Shown: positions 35,591 through 46,999 of the stretch, in pieces
How the letters are laid out: each line of letters opens with the position of its first letter
How positions within the stretch are numbered: the stretch's first letter is position 1
Assembly: GCA_018857735.1 (NCBI GenBank)
Contig: JABMCL010000754.1
Span: 686,001 to 750,000, forward strand
Source: Alviniconcha marisindica
Lineage: Eukaryota; Mollusca; Gastropoda; Provannidae
Reading direction: 5' to 3'
DNA length: 64,000 nucleotides
Translations under genes and position numbers: made by a program
Notes under the pieces: model-generated
Database searches by the model: none
What the model was told of the DNA's origin: nothing
Seen by the model: only the letters and a program-made list of their open reading frames with translations

Positions 35591-35683
35591 ATGCAGTTAG
35601 ACTTAGATCTAGAAAGAAACCAGAATGAGAAAAATCAGTTGCACAGCAAAGCTGATTCAGCCAAACAGAAACGGAATGGTCTG
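35591..35683 (+). CDS. Candidate first exon of ePHD gene 2
   Basis: Begins with ATG at 35591, encodes MQLDLDLERNQNEKNQLHSK onward to KRNGL, and ends at CTG|GTATCT in phase 0, which is the phase required by exon 36236-36355. The donor is weak and there is no homologous exon on the minus gene to compare, so this is only a suggestion. Confidence 0.25.
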
Positions 35684-36235
35684 GTATCTTGCAGTCAGCA
35701 CTCATACTTTGGGACCTTTCCATTTGAAGAAGGGGGTGGGGGTGCTGGCGATGAATGTAGATTTGTATATTACTTATTAGTTTTTCCCTCTAGCATGTGA
35801 TGCTTATGGCATCTGGTGTGACAGTGAGCAGTCATCGTTTTGCTTGCTGATCAATACTGGAAGAGATCTTGTTTAGATGGAGCTTCCACTTGCTTCTGGA
35901 CCTAAGCTACAAAGTATCTCCAGCAAGTCATACAACGTGCTCAGTTTCAGCTGGTACATGGTACTAGTGGCCTTGTATTTTACTGGTACAAGATGAACCG
36001 GTAGAAACAGGAACAAAGGTGATTCAACTTAGAATTATATCAAGATCTCAAGAGAAGTGAGTCATTATTGATGGTCATAAGTAATATATATATTTTGTGT
36101 GTGTGTGTGTGTGGATTATGTATAATATTTTATTAATACATAACTCATGAGTCAACTATTTCACAATTTGCTCTGATTGATTTTGTTTTGTTTTGAGCAA
36201 TTGAGGTGAATGTGATCTGCTTATTTTTTTTACAG

Positions 36236-36355
36236 GAGGATTCACTGCTGTGTCAGTTTTGCTGGCATGGCTCAGAGATGGAAAATGTTTCAGGACAACT
36301 GCATTCAGATGAGGCTGATTCAAGCAGAATTATTTCTGCTCATCATCGTTGCATG
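36236..36355 (+). CDS. ePHD gene 2, pre-PHD zinc knuckle exon
   Basis: Acceptor TTTTTTTACAG, donor GTTAGT, phase 0, 40 codons: EDSLLCQFCWHGSEMENVSG onward to SAHHRCM. The CxxC and HHxC ligands build the C2HC half of an extended PHD finger. It is the counterpart of minus-gene exon 29264-29389, which it matches at CxFCxHG, SGQLH/CGKLH and AHHxCM. The initiator exon upstream is not certain. Confidence 0.85.
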
Positions 36356-36759
36356 GTTAGTCTGGCCTTGAGTTTGTACTAGTTGCCTGAAGTACATTGC
36401 AGTAATGGAACCTTTGAAAACTTGTGTGAATTCATGGGTCATTGTCAGGGATTGTGCTGGTTTTCCTCCCATTCATGATTCAGTGCACAGCATCTTTATG
36501 GGGTGTGGGTGGGGGGGGGGGGGGGGGGTTCAAGAGGTGTTTTCTCATATGCTATAGAACTATACACCAAATACAGTGACATACATAGTGTGTATTAATA
36601 CTATTATGGAATTTTATATTTATCTAGTTAAATTATCTCAATTATCTCATCTGTTTATTTTAATTGTTAATATTATAGATTGTAATGTTTTTGACATTGC
36701 TTTGAAGTTTGATGTTCTTTTTACATGTTCTTAAATTAGTGAGCCTTTAGTAGTTTACT

Positions 36760-36810
36760 AGTTAGTTGAATTGCCCTGTGAGGGATGATCAAAGTATATT
36801 GACTTGACCT
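36760..36810. mobile_element. LINE-tail-like fragment shared with the MITE interior
   Basis: GTTAGTTGAATTGCCCTGTG then AGGGATGATCAAAGTATATT. The same sequence occurs inside both complete Harbinger-like MITEs (about 33440-33475 inverted; about 60790-60840). Confidence 0.5.
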
Positions 36811-37009
36811 CACTGGCACTAGTTGCAGATAGCCCTACTGGGTCATGATCTCAAGTGTCATATAGATATACACATCTACTCATAACATGAAACAAAACCA
36901 GACAGTTGTGTATTTTAATGAAATAATTAAACTAGCCTTATGAAGGAAGGGGACGTTTAACTGGAATTATTAAGAGTCTAATGGCAGGAAGGACATACAC
37001 ACACATGCA

Positions 37010-37110
37010 TGCAGACACGCACAGATACACACATACATGCAGACACACACACACCAATGCACACACTGACAGTGACACACACACACACACACATACACAC
37101 ACACACACAG
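37010..37110. repeat. CA-rich microsatellite
   Basis: Interrupted CA repeats ending about 85 bp before the acceptor of exon 37195-37290. Confidence 0.9.
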
Positions 37111-37194
37111 AGTAACACAATACATGCGTTATCACTGCTTGATAATGATAGCTGAAAGTTTTCAGCTGGGCATTTTCTTGTGTGTTTTGTGCAG

Positions 37195-37290
37195 CAATAT
37201 GCCTCTGGCCTGACTCAGTACAAGTGCGAGGAGTTTGGTGGCTTTGATGTCAATGAGGTGGAGAAGGAGATCCTCCGCGGCAGTAAACTG
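37195..37290 (+). CDS. ePHD gene 2, 96-nt linker exon
   Basis: Acceptor TTTTGTGCAG, donor GTACAT, phase 0, 32 codons, QYASGLTQYKCEEFGGFDVN onward to ILRGSKL. Identical in length and phase to minus-gene exon 28067-28162. It connects the C2HC knuckle to the PHD core. Confidence 0.9.
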
Positions 37291-38477
37291 GTACATAGTG
37301 AAATCATACAAGTTCATAGATCAAAACTGCATGCAAAAGGTGCCGTCTGAATCTGTTCGACACAGCACAATTTTAGACTGCCCAAATTTTCAATGAAAGG
37401 TCTTCTTGTCATTTTAAGGAAATAAACTTATAAAGTAGATGAAACTTGTTGATCTGAATAATTACGTTGGTCTTGACTCTTCTCCTAACTCAGCTCAGAC
37501 TTGAAGTTCAACAGAGTATAGTGGAACCCTGAATTTAAGACCCAACTTGGTTCCAACTTGAACAAGGTACAATGGTCTATAGAGCCTTCAGTTTAAGACC
37601 ACCACCCCAAAACCAGCAAAATGGTCCTAAAAGAGCTCCATATTCCTGTATTCTGCCAGGTTTCTAATTTTACTGTGGTGTAATCTAATTTATATTGGAA
37701 CATGTTTCATTTAAACAACAAAACCCCCAAAACAAAGCAAAAAAATACAGCCTGTTAATTGTAACTTATCTAAGGTATTCAATTATACAGAATTGTGGAG
37801 AAAGGAAGCGGGTTGAGACAAAGTACTGTGCAAAGCAGGCTTGTTTCTTTGTCTAGGTGGTCTTTTGTCAAGGGTTCTACTGTGACCTTTTGCTCTGGCC
37901 CCTCAATGAAGAGATTTACTGTCTACCAGCAGCTTGATCTACTCCTACAAGTCTCAAGACACCCACCCCCCACCCCCCACCCCCCAGAATTTTTGGATAG
38001 TGTCTGACACTGAGTCCTTGGGGATATGTGAGTTCAGTTTTAAAGTTTGTGATGAAAAGTTATTGTTTGATGAAGTCGGCTATGTTTTTTAAAAATGCTG
38101 ATTTGGGTGGAAAAGAAGAAGGGTTACAGGGTGGTGGTCACTGATCAGTTCTGTGAGTGTGAATAGGATTTTACTCTGGCAAGTTGGTCTTTCCAGTCCC
38201 ATGCTTTGAGTTTGACAGTGCAGTACTTGGTAGCTGAAAGAAAAGAAAATCCATTGCAGTTGGACTGATACTATTGGTGTTAGAGTGATGTCATGTAACA
38301 CTTTAAGTTTGATGATCAGGGTTGTTCTTCTTAGAGTCCTTCTCCAGACTCCGTGTATTTCGTAGGGATGGAGTAGGCTCTACATTTAACTAGTGGTGTA
38401 AGGGGGGGGGTTCTTATTTTCCATGCTGTATGTACTTTATGTGTTAGTTATGTAATATTTATTCATCTGTTTTGCAG

Positions 38478-38662
38478 CGCTGTTTCATCTGTAAAGGATT
38501 CAAAGGAAAGAAGAGCAAAGGAGCATGCTGCGGCTGTGCGGTGAAGTGGTGTCGTAAGACTTTTCACTTTCCGTGTGCTTACCAGGACCAGGTTACCATC
38601 ACCAAGCGACTTGTTGTCACTGCAAACAAGAACATTTCCAAGGAGAAATTTGTTTTATACCG
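38478..38662 (+). CDS. ePHD gene 2, ePHD core exon
   Basis: Acceptor TGTTTTGCAG, donor GTAAGA, 185 nt. It encodes RCFICKGFKGKKSKGACCGC, then WCRKTFHFPCAYQDQ and KFVLYR, splitting the last Arg codon after two bases. CxxC, the CCGC...WC cluster and TFHFPCA are the zinc ligands of an ePHD. Basic residues (KGKKSK) between the first ligands are a plausible nucleic-acid contact. The minus-gene counterpart is 24995-25158. Confidence 0.9.
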
Positions 38663-38729
38663 GTAAGATTTATAAAAAGAAACAGAAACTTGACAAGACA
38701 AAAACGTCCATGGACAATTTTTATTATAA

Positions 38730-39010
38730 TGTTATTTTTGCATGATCATGTATGTTTCCTGCTTAGGATGCCATAGGACTGATCTGTTATTTTCACATGA
38801 TCATGTTTCTTGCTTAGGATTACATAGGACTGCTATGTGTTATTTTCACATGATCATGTCTGTTTCTTGCTTAGGCTTACAATTACATAGGACTTCTGTG
38901 TGTTATTTTTACATGATCATGTATGTTTCTTGCTTAGGATTACCTAGGACTGCTGTGTGCTATTTTTATATGATCATGGACGTTTCTTGCTTAGGATTAC
39001 ATAGGATTAG
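38730..39010. repeat. Intronic minisatellite, about 57-bp unit
   Basis: About five units, each with the palindrome ACATGATCATGT or a variant followed by TTTCTTGCTTAGGATTACAT. It begins about 70 bp downstream of the ePHD core exon. The repeated TTTCTTGCTTAG resembles a splice acceptor, so each unit offers a decoy 3' splice site. Confidence 0.85.
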
Positions 39011-39234
39011 GATTGCTTGTGGCCCCCTTTACGTGAGGACTTTAATTACTGATTTGGATATTTTTTTATTAAAAAAAAAAAGTTTTTGAAGTTATCTTTG
39101 ATATTTTCATCTGATTTTTGCCATGAAATGACATCGTTAACCGTGGGTCAGATCTGAAGCAAATAATTCTTTGTTTTGTGTACATTATTTTCTTTCTTTT
39201 TTCTGTTAACAGAATTGTATTTTGTTCTCATCAG

Positions 39235-39287
39235 GGTCTTCTGCTCAAAAGCTCACGAGCAAGCTTTCCGAAAAGGACTCAAAGATG
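39235..39287 (+). CDS. ePHD gene 2, last ePHD ligands
   Basis: A 53-nt exon, acceptor CTCATCAG, donor GATG|GTAATT. It encodes VFCSKAHEQAFRKGLKD, supplying the final Cys and His of the finger. The spacing is Cys-x3-His rather than the more usual Cys-x2-His, as read here. Confidence 0.8.
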
Positions 39288-39401
39288 GTAATTGTTTAAT
39301 TCTTCTGGTTTTTGTTTAGCTCAGATTGCATGCCAGTGGTGTGGTGATTAGTGTTTGTGTCAGTTGCTGTGAGACTGAGAGTATGACACTTTGACAGTGT
39401 T

Positions 39402-39545
39402 CCAGTTTTGACTTACATGAACAGTAATGCCTTTGTGTGTAAAGATAAGTGTTTGTCCACGACCTTCAGGCTATGACAGTGTTCCAGTTTTGACTTACAT
39501 GAACGGTAATGCCTTTGTGTGTAAAGATAAGTGTTTGTCCACAAC
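39402..39545. repeat. 72-bp direct duplication in an intron
   Basis: TGACAGTGTTCCAGTTTTGA onward through GTAATGCCTTTGTGTG and TTCAGGCT occurs twice, at 39402 and 39474, with two or three differences. Confidence 0.85.
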
Positions 39546-39863
39546 CTTCAGGCTGTAAGTGTAACAGTGTGCTGTAAGGCCATGAGGCTGTATGAAAACC
39601 TTCCCCATGACATTTTCATTAATGGTTATAAATAAAAGATCTTCCAAAACTTGCATGATTATAACCAGTTGAGTTTTCTTGGTTCAGACAAGTTTGGCTA
39701 CCGTGACCTTTTCAAAGGTTGACAGGTCGTTAAAATCCAATTACTACCTAACCTTTTCAGAGTCGCTAGCGTGATTGATACGGTTCAAACTGAAAGTTGC
39801 ATTTTTTTTAAACTAACTTTTTTACTCCCCTTACATATTTTAAATGGCAATTGTGTTGTGCAG

Positions 39864-40136
39864 AACTGCGCAGTAAGAATGGTAAAAAGTGGCAGAACAG
39901 CCAAGAGGATGAAAACCACCAAGAGGAGGGGGACGGTCAAGAGGCTGAGGCCTCTGTAGAGGACACTGTGGAGGACGATGACACTTCATCTGCAGATCAC
40001 AACACCACCGATATCAGCTTTGGATCTCTGGTCACAAACACACCGCTCAGCCCATCAGCATCGACATCTGGAAATGTTCCATTACCCCCTGTTCAGTCTT
40101 CCACGCCCCTTGTGAGCAGCGGCAAGGTTGAAGGAG
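39864..40136 (+). CDS. ePHD gene 2, acidic linker exon
   Basis: Acceptor GTTGTGCAG, donor GGAG|GTGAGC, 273 nt. It encodes ELRSKNGKKWQNSQEDENHQ, an acidic block (VEDTVEDDDTS) and a Ser/Pro/Thr-rich part (TNTPLSPSASTSG). Probably disordered. It corresponds in position to the start of the minus gene's giant exon, which also opens with an acidic DETDEENNDD stretch. Confidence 0.8.
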
Positions 40137-41869
40137 GTGAGCTCTTTGTTTTGGGTGTTTGTGGCCTCCAGCATTGACCGCGCTAGACATTTTTCAATCC
40201 GGCGTGACAGGTATAAGGTGGCAACAATTGTTCACGAAAAGCAGTCAGTCAGTCACTGTAACTGGTCAGACACACTGCCAGCTATAGATACTGTTACTGA
40301 AGCTGTACTAGCCCTGTTCCCATCCCTGTCTAGAAAATGCACACACATCCACACACACACACACCACACACACACACACACACACCACACACACACACAC
40401 TCATGCACTCTCTCTGTCTCTGTCTGACTCTCTCTCCCTCTTGCACACTGTGTGTACTGTGGTGGTTTTTGTTGTTGTGAGAACTGGTCAAGCAAAATAA
40501 CAGCTGGTACAGCTGACCATTTGCTGATTTTGTTTCTGGTATGTGTTGATTTTCACTGGTAAGCTATAGCAGTTACTGGTAAACGTAAACCCTTTATGGT
40601 TGAGAGAAAATTTGCTTGTACTCTGGCTTTGTGTTCACTTGTAGTTGTAGTGTCTCGAGATCCTCAAAATGTCTGAAACATTTTTGTTTTCATTTTTTGC
40701 TCTTATAGAATAGAAAGTTCATGCCCTCCCCCCATTCATGTAAAGCATTTAGAGCAGTCCTAATACGCTCTACAAAAGCTATTATTAAAATGTCTGAGCT
40801 TCTGAAATGTCATGTGCTCGTAATGGTGGCTTTGCGTGCCCATTTGCTCTGTCATTTTTCTTGACTCCAGAACAGCACATTTATAGAGTATGATGGCAGA
40901 TGTTGGATATTGTCACATGCCAGTCCCGTCTTCCCATTCTGCATTTGACTTGTAGCATTCACATTGAATCTTGGCCTGTGTGGTCTGACTCGCCTCTCCA
41001 GGCAATCCAGTAGAGTGTGTGCCTGTGTGTGTGTGTGACTACTTCCATTTCCATTGTCAAGCTGGAGGTTGAGACCTTACAGGTTGCATGATGGCTGCAC
41101 CTTGCTTGTCAGTCAGCACCATTGTCTCATATTTAGTTATAGAGTCATACACAGCAATGGTGAAGTCCAGAGTATTTGATTCTAAAAACTGTTTCATTTT
41201 GAGACTATGCCCTAGGTCTGTGCATTATGTGATTGAGTTCACTTGTCGTGGCAGTGAGACTGTCCTTGCCGGATGTGCAGCAATACTAATTGAGCAGTTA
41301 CTATGTGGTGTATGTTTGAGAGTGTACTTTATTTATTGAAGGGATTGAAGGGATCCCAAGCGAAGACACAAGTGGCCCTTAAACTTAGAACACATGTGCA
41401 AGTATTTCCATTTGCAGGTGTTGCACAGTACCAGCAGCAAATGTTTGCTTCAAAAATTTATATTTGTTACTTTTATGGCACAGTCATGTTCAGTTTTTAG
41501 CAGTGAAGAGCAGAGAGGCTTATGAGGTAAAGTACATTTCTGCCACATTTAATTGGGGCAGCCTTGTTCAGGACAACGTGACATCTCAGACTGGTAAAAA
41601 TGGCTGTGCTCACGGCTGTGTTTTTGTGACTTTAAAGCATTAGTTTTTAACAAAGTAGGCCACAAACTGACTCAAAAACTGACATGAGTGTGTTTTTATC
41701 ATATTCCTGTTAGTAGGGCCCCCTATGGTAATTCACTTTGTGTCCCCTTTAAGTTGTTGAGGTTGTGTGTTTATTTTATGGGTTTTTTTGTTTGTTTTTT
41801 AACACTTGAAATGTGTGTGTGTGTGTGAGTTTTTATTTATATGCAGAACTTGTTTGATTTGTTGTGCAG
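40137..41869 (+). other. Intron of ePHD gene 2
   Basis: Contains CA repeats (40343-40400) and no other recognised element. The acceptor at its end is a tandem NAG (CAGCAG, 41867-41872), which could give proteins with or without one Ala. Confidence 0.7.
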
Positions 41870-43120
41870 CAGTTAAGGACACAGAAGAATCATGTCTGAC
41901 AGACGAGAGTATTTCACCAGTACCTCTCACCTCAGCTTCCCATTCCAGTCGCCAAACCAAGGAGCGGCGCAGGTCTGGGCTCGTGCAGACAAAAGCACAA
42001 CGAGGGAAAACTCGTGTATCTCAATCACCTTCTTGCAGCCTGATTGAGGAGATGAGCAATTCAGGTAGCAAGCCGGGCCAAACAGAGGAGCCATGCTCAC
42101 CTAACAGACAGGTTCTTGTGGTGCCTGAGATGCAGAGTGCTGTGCTTGAGAACGCTGCTGTTGTAGTTCACACATTGCACAGTCAGGAAAGTGCTGAGAA
42201 TGAATCTCCTAACATTCCTCGGCAGTCACCAAGGTTGCAGGCGGACATGGCAAAGTCCATGAATGACTGCTTTGTGGTCTTGGAAGATCCTGGGAGTAAA
42301 ATAAACCTTCAGCGCAATGGGTTTCTGCCAGTTTCTAGCAGGCCTTCTCAAAGCAGTCCACAAGGCAGCCCGTTCAAAGCGCCACAGGTTGGCCCATTCA
42401 AAGTGCCTCAAGCCAGTCCGGCGAAGGGTAAAGCCTTGCAGGTCAGTCCTTCATCGTCCTTGCAGGCCAGCTCACCCAGGTCACCGCAAGATGGTTCAGT
42501 GAACACCTCACAGAGTAGCGTTGCCACAAGCCCAGGATCCAGTCCAGCCGACAGTTACACTCTGCCCACTAATGGCAAAAGCATAACAGCCAGCCCTACA
42601 AAATGTGCAGCCAGCCCAAAGGGAGCAGGTCAGTGTAGCCTAGGGTCTGACCCTGTCCGACCCTGCCCTGAGGAAGCCTCTGGGGTCGCCCCACCGTCCA
42701 GTAGATCTTCCCAGAACTCCGCCCCAGGTGCTCAGCGCACCAGCCCCAGGAAGAGCATGGGCGATAAAACTTTGCCTCCGAATGGTCCGGCTGAGAAAGA
42801 CTCATCAGCAGAATCGAACGGCGGGAGTGTCCCTCGCCAGGCATCTTCCGCTTCACTGCTTCTTCAGACCGTTCAGATGAGGAGGGGGAGGCCGAGACAC
42901 AGTGGCAGGGGTTCGGACACCAGCAAGCCAGCTTCAGGGTTGGACGGTGGCACCAAAGAGACAGATGTTAGACCTGTGACACACACAGAGGCAGGGGGTG
43001 CCTTGTCTGAGAGGAGTGGCAGAAAACGAACAGGGAGGGAAGTGGGTGTGAGCAGAGGTGAGGCTTCACCGAGGACGAAGTCCAGCAAAAGGAGTGCAGA
43101 CAGAACTGATGTGTCACAAG
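41870..43120 (+). CDS. ePHD gene 2, long Ser/Pro-rich exon with AT-hook
   Basis: A 1,251-nt exon, donor CAAG|GTTAGT. It encodes about 417 residues rich in Ser, Pro and Gln with tandem-like SP and ASP motifs (SSPQGSPFKAPQVGPFK onward), probably disordered. Near its end QMRRGRPRHSGRG (around 42875-42912) contains the RGRPR core of an AT-hook, which binds the minor groove of AT-rich DNA. Late KRTGRE and TKSSKRSADR stretches are basic. This exon replaces the giant exon of the minus paralogue but lacks its 37-41 residue repeat array. Confidence 0.85.
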
Positions 43121-43548
43121 GTTAGTGCAGTACTGCTGCCAGTAGTTAGTGCATATCACTGACCTAGGTCCATGCTGGTGTTTACAAGACTTAGACCCTG
43201 GCCTTATTCTCTCAGCTGAGGCAGTGTAAACCTGCGTGTGTGTTTAGACTAGTGTATTGTGTGTGTAAAACAAATTGTGCCATTTCTCTGTCATAACAGT
43301 TTTGATACTTTTGACCCATCCTCATAATTTACAGATTGCCAGAAAGGCATCTTTTTGGTTGTTGACGTGCATAGGAAATCAGGTCTCTGATGATTATGAT
43401 GAGCATCTGGTAGTGAGGTTGTCTAGGACTACAAATTTTCCATAAGTCTTTAAGTTTTTCCCCATCAGAGATATTTTTGGTTAACACAAATAACATAACC
43501 ACTGATTCCTACAGCATACAGATGTGACTTGGGTGTTTTATTTTGCAG

Positions 43549-43735
43549 ACTGTGTATTGCTGATTCCGAGTGATGTAGAAGAGTTTGAGCACCTGGGTTC
43601 ATTAGTGAAGGAGATGGCCTCGGAGGCACTGGAAGTGAAGGAAGACAGCATGCACTTGTGGCAGCATGTCACCAAGCAGTCACTGCCCTACAAGTTCCTC
43701 CTCTTTTTCATGCTTGACCTGGTCAAAGAACTGGA
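43549..43735 (+). CDS. ePHD gene 2, 187-nt exon of the C-terminal domain
   Basis: Acceptor TTATTTTGCAG, donor GGA|GTAAGT. It encodes DCVLLIPSDVEEFEHLGSLV onward to FMLDLVKELE. Same length and phases as minus-gene exon 12864-13050. This is the start of a conserved domain of unknown function found in both genes. Confidence 0.85.
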
Positions 43736-43757
43736 GTAAGTTTAATTATTACACAGG

Positions 43758-44060
43758 TCTGAAACAGAAAGGCCCAGAGTGCTCGTGCAGAATCAACACA
43801 CAAGGGAGTTAATTAGTGCTTGAAGGACATCACACAAGTACAACAACAAAGACCTGAGTCATCTACGGTAACTCTCACCTGGCATGCATGTAAATACAAG
43901 GTACGTAAACTATAGCCTCTCCTCTGTACCTCTGGTGGAGTTCATGTACCTTGTATTTACACATGTGCGAGGTGAGAGTTAATGAAGGTGACTTAGGTCT
44001 TTGTTGTTGTACTTGTGGGACGTCTTTCGAGCACAAATTAACTCCCTTGTGCGTGGATTA
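43758..44060. mobile_element. Foldback element
   Basis: Inverted arms (about 43790-43905 and 43945-44057): AGGGAGTTAATTAGTGCTTG and TAAATACAAGGTACGT against ACCTTGTATTTACAC and AATTAACTCCCTTGTGC. It sits 22 bp after the donor of exon 43549-43735. Same family as in the tandem units. Confidence 0.85.
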
Positions 44061-44095
44061 ATTACACAGGGGAAGGCTGAGCCTTGTGCTAACAG

Positions 44096-44285
44096 TTGTT
44101 GATTGCTTTTTGTAGCGCTGTTCTCTGCTCTCGAGCAGACTCACTGCACTCGCATGTGATTCTACATGAGTGAGTAGCTTTTTATAGCGTGTTTTTGAAT
44201 ATCCACTGAAGTGGTGTACTTACAGCACTGGCATGGCTGGTGCCACATGAAACTGCTGCTGTCTAGGCACGTTCTGTCAGGTCAC
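44096..44285 (-). mobile_element. SINE family A, truncated, reverse orientation
   Basis: Complement of the 3' part: GCTCTCGAGCAGACTCACTG, CATGTGATTCTACATGAGTG and ATGGCTGGTGCCACATGAAA. The head is missing. Confidence 0.8.
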
Positions 44286-45357
44286 TGCTGCGCTCTTGTG
44301 TCTCAGAAGTGGGGGACAAAACTGGTGAACATGTTCTCGGGACTGTGGTCCTGTCTGGCATGGGCAGTTTTCAGTATCACTATATATACCAGCCCTTGTC
44401 AGCACGTGTTGGAGCAGGCGGCAGTGTCCAGTCTTAAAATGGAAGATGATGGTTTGTTGCTGCTGCTCAAGGCAGTGGTTCAGGTCCTTCCAGCTTCCTG
44501 GAATGATGCCTTTTGCCTTTGAAGGAGATGGGGTGTTGTGGCTGTTGTAGTCTGCTTCTTGCCTTTGCCAAGACGTCTGCTTGCTCATTTCACCCGATGC
44601 CACGATGAGCAGGGATCCACTGCACAATAACGTGACTTAACAAAGACAGAGCCAGAAGAACACAGCACAGCACAAGAAGAAAAATGAAGACTTCAACAAG
44701 CTGAAGGCGAAAAGATTGCAGCAGAGTTGGCATGGAAAGCAGCCTCTGTTAATCTTGAACATGACACAGAGAAACTGTAGCGGCTCACCAAGTTGGGACA
44801 TCTTCATGTTGAAAATGGTCAAAGAACTTGAATGTTGGCAAGCAGGAAGGTCCTGGGGTGAAAAATGTTAGCTGTTGTAGGTGTTACTGTTAAGCTGACT
44901 GCTCATATTGAAATTTGAATTAACTTTTTTCTTCAAATTTTCAAAGTCTTGCTGTGACTAGTTTTTGACTGGCATGAAAAGCATGAGTTGCAACACTGTA
45001 TAATGTTGAGCATTTCTCTGGCTGTTGGACTGTGTAGCAAAAGCAGAAGTAAGTCATTTACTGCAAACAGTTCCTGGAACTTGTGTTATCTCAGACATGT
45101 CTCAAGCCCCAAAGGTAACCTCTTTGGCCAAACCGATACTGGTTTTGCACTGTTTCGTGAGATACCTTATCCTGACTTACATTTGTTTGATTTCTTCAGC
45201 ACCGTGTTTACATTATGCTGGGATACAGAGTGAGATAGATCACAAATATTTTTAGTTTAATGTCCTGTTGTTGTTGGTCCAGTTGTTACAGTTTGTGTGC
45301 CATTTATTTGTTCTGTACATTTCATATTTCATGTTTTTCTTTTTTCCTCTGGGACAG
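44286..45357 (+). other. Intronic DNA of ePHD gene 2
   Basis: No repeat or coding segment recognised. Open frames here are short and unlike the paralogue. Confidence 0.5.
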
Positions 45358-45439
45358 GAGTGGAAACAGCGAAACACTACTGAACTTGCTGTTTGATGGA
45401 GAACACCTTGGCGAAAGGCTCAGCAACTACATTGTGCAG
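45358..45439 (+). CDS. ePHD gene 2, 82-nt exon
   Basis: Acceptor CCTCTGGGACAG, donor CAG|GTAAGA. It encodes SGNSETLLNLLFDGEHLGER onward to NYIVQ. Same length and phase as minus-gene exon 11641-11722. Its 3' edge is the source of the tandem array that follows in the intron. Confidence 0.85.
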
Positions 45440-46510
45440 GTAAGAGTGAGACTGAGACAGACTTGCTACTCATTTGATGCAGTTCTTGGCAGCTACATCA
45501 TACAGTAAGACTAAGACCGAGACTGGCTTTGCGAAGCCTTGGTGCAAGGCTCGGCAGCTGCATCATACAGGTAAATCATCTTGATCATCACCTTGCCAGT
45601 AAGTCTTACGCCTGTTCTTAATTGGGCGAACATTTGCTTCGCGAACATAGTTCGGGGTATTCGACAAACCTAGGTGGTTCTTAATTGGGTGAACTTTTGC
45701 TTCGTGAACGTAGTTGGGAGCAACTGTTGAACTGCAATGAAGCTATATTCGGGGTCCAAAAAAGCTTCAATCAACATATTCTGGGAATGTTCACCTGGTT
45801 CGGCGAACATTGCCTCTGATTAGTTGAGAGCAAAGAGCTCTCCTGTGAATGAGGAAAAAATTAAAATGGATGACAGTGTCGATACTTCACTCACGTTCGG
45901 GTCAAAGTTTGCATCTCATTATAAGCCAGTTAATAACGAAGCATAGTTCGTCGAACTGTCCAAACCATGTTCAGCGAAGTAAAAGTTCAGTTAAGAAACA
46001 AATAATAGTTCGTCAAACTGTCCTCATTATGTTTGGTGAACAAACAGTTTGCCCAGTTAAAAAACGGGTTTAAGACCAAGGCCATACTGCTGCAAGGCAA
46101 TCTGAATCATGTAGGTAAATCATCTTCTCGATCAGTGCCTTAAAACTAAGACCAAGGCCATACTGCTGCAAGGCTCAGCAGCTGCATCATACAGGTAAAT
46201 CATCTTCTCGATCATTGCCATGCAGGTAAAACTAAGACCAAGGCCATACTGCTGCAAGGCTCAGCAGCTGCATCATACAGGTAAATCATCTTCTCGATCA
46301 TTGCCATGCAGGTAAAACTAAGACCAAGGCCATACTGCTGCAAGGCTCAGCAGCTGCACCATACAGGTAAATCATCTGAGTCATTGCCTTGCAGGTAAAT
46401 CTTAAGACCAATGCCATACTGCTGCAAGGTTTGGCAGCTGCAGTGACATAAGGTGAGTCCAGGATCAAGACAGCTTTGCTGCATGGCTCGGCAACTACTT
46501 TGTGCACCTG
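45440..46510 (+). repeat. Tandem array of exon-edge copies with splice donors
   Basis: At least seven units repeat a sequence resembling the end of exon 45358-45439 (GGCTCAGCAACTAC, ATTGTGCAG) and its donor. Examples read GGCTCAGCAGCTGCATCATA then CAGGTAAATC. The motif AAGACCAAGGCC starts at 46072, 46148, 46234, 46320 and (diverged) 46404, giving a 76-86 bp period. Most units keep CAGGTAAAT, a good 5' splice site. A MITE interrupts the array at 45609-46069. No unit has an acceptor, so these are decoy donors rather than full exons. Confidence 0.8.
45606..46072. mobile_element. Harbinger-like MITE, diverged copy
   Basis: The left end CGCCTGTTCTTAATTGGGCG and right end AGTTAAAAAACGGGT match the family's inverted repeats, with TTA at 45606-45608 and 46070-46072. 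Interior motifs AACATATTCTGGGAATGTTC, CTATATTCGGGGTCCAAAAA and TTCGTCGAACTGTCC are shared. It is more diverged than the copies at 33225 and 60501. Confidence 0.75.
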
Positions 46511-46962
46511 CTGTGGCTTGGGCGACACAACACATTGACATGAACAAGAACACCAGGTGTACGTTAAAGTGTTATATGCTGCATAATAATGTATGGACTG
46601 TCTTCAGCCATGATATTGATAAGCTTCTTAACCGGATCCACCCTCCAGAAATGGAGACAAATCCTTTGAAGATGGTGCATGGCTGCCCATGTGGTGGGGT
46701 GATAAAATGTTGTTGTTTTTAAACAGTCACTCACACAATCTTTTCAATTTTTCAGACCTGTAGTTTGTTTTCTTGTGGGTATTTTGCACTGCAGTACCTC
46801 TGCACCACTAACAGTAACAAAGAACTGATTTGGAAGCACATGGAAGTTTGTCCTCATTAGACGTGTGTTACTAATGCTGATAGTCTGGTGGCTTCGTCTG
46901 TCTGTCTCTGTGTCTTTATGACTGTCTTCACCCCCCACCACGTCATCTGTCTGTGTCTTTCT

Positions 46963-46964
<2 letters not shown>

Positions 46965-46996
<32 letters not shown>
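46965..46996. repeat. Poly-C homopolymer
   Basis: A run of about 32 C in the intron before exon 47318-47532. Confidence 0.95.
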
Positions 46997-46999
<3 letters not shown>

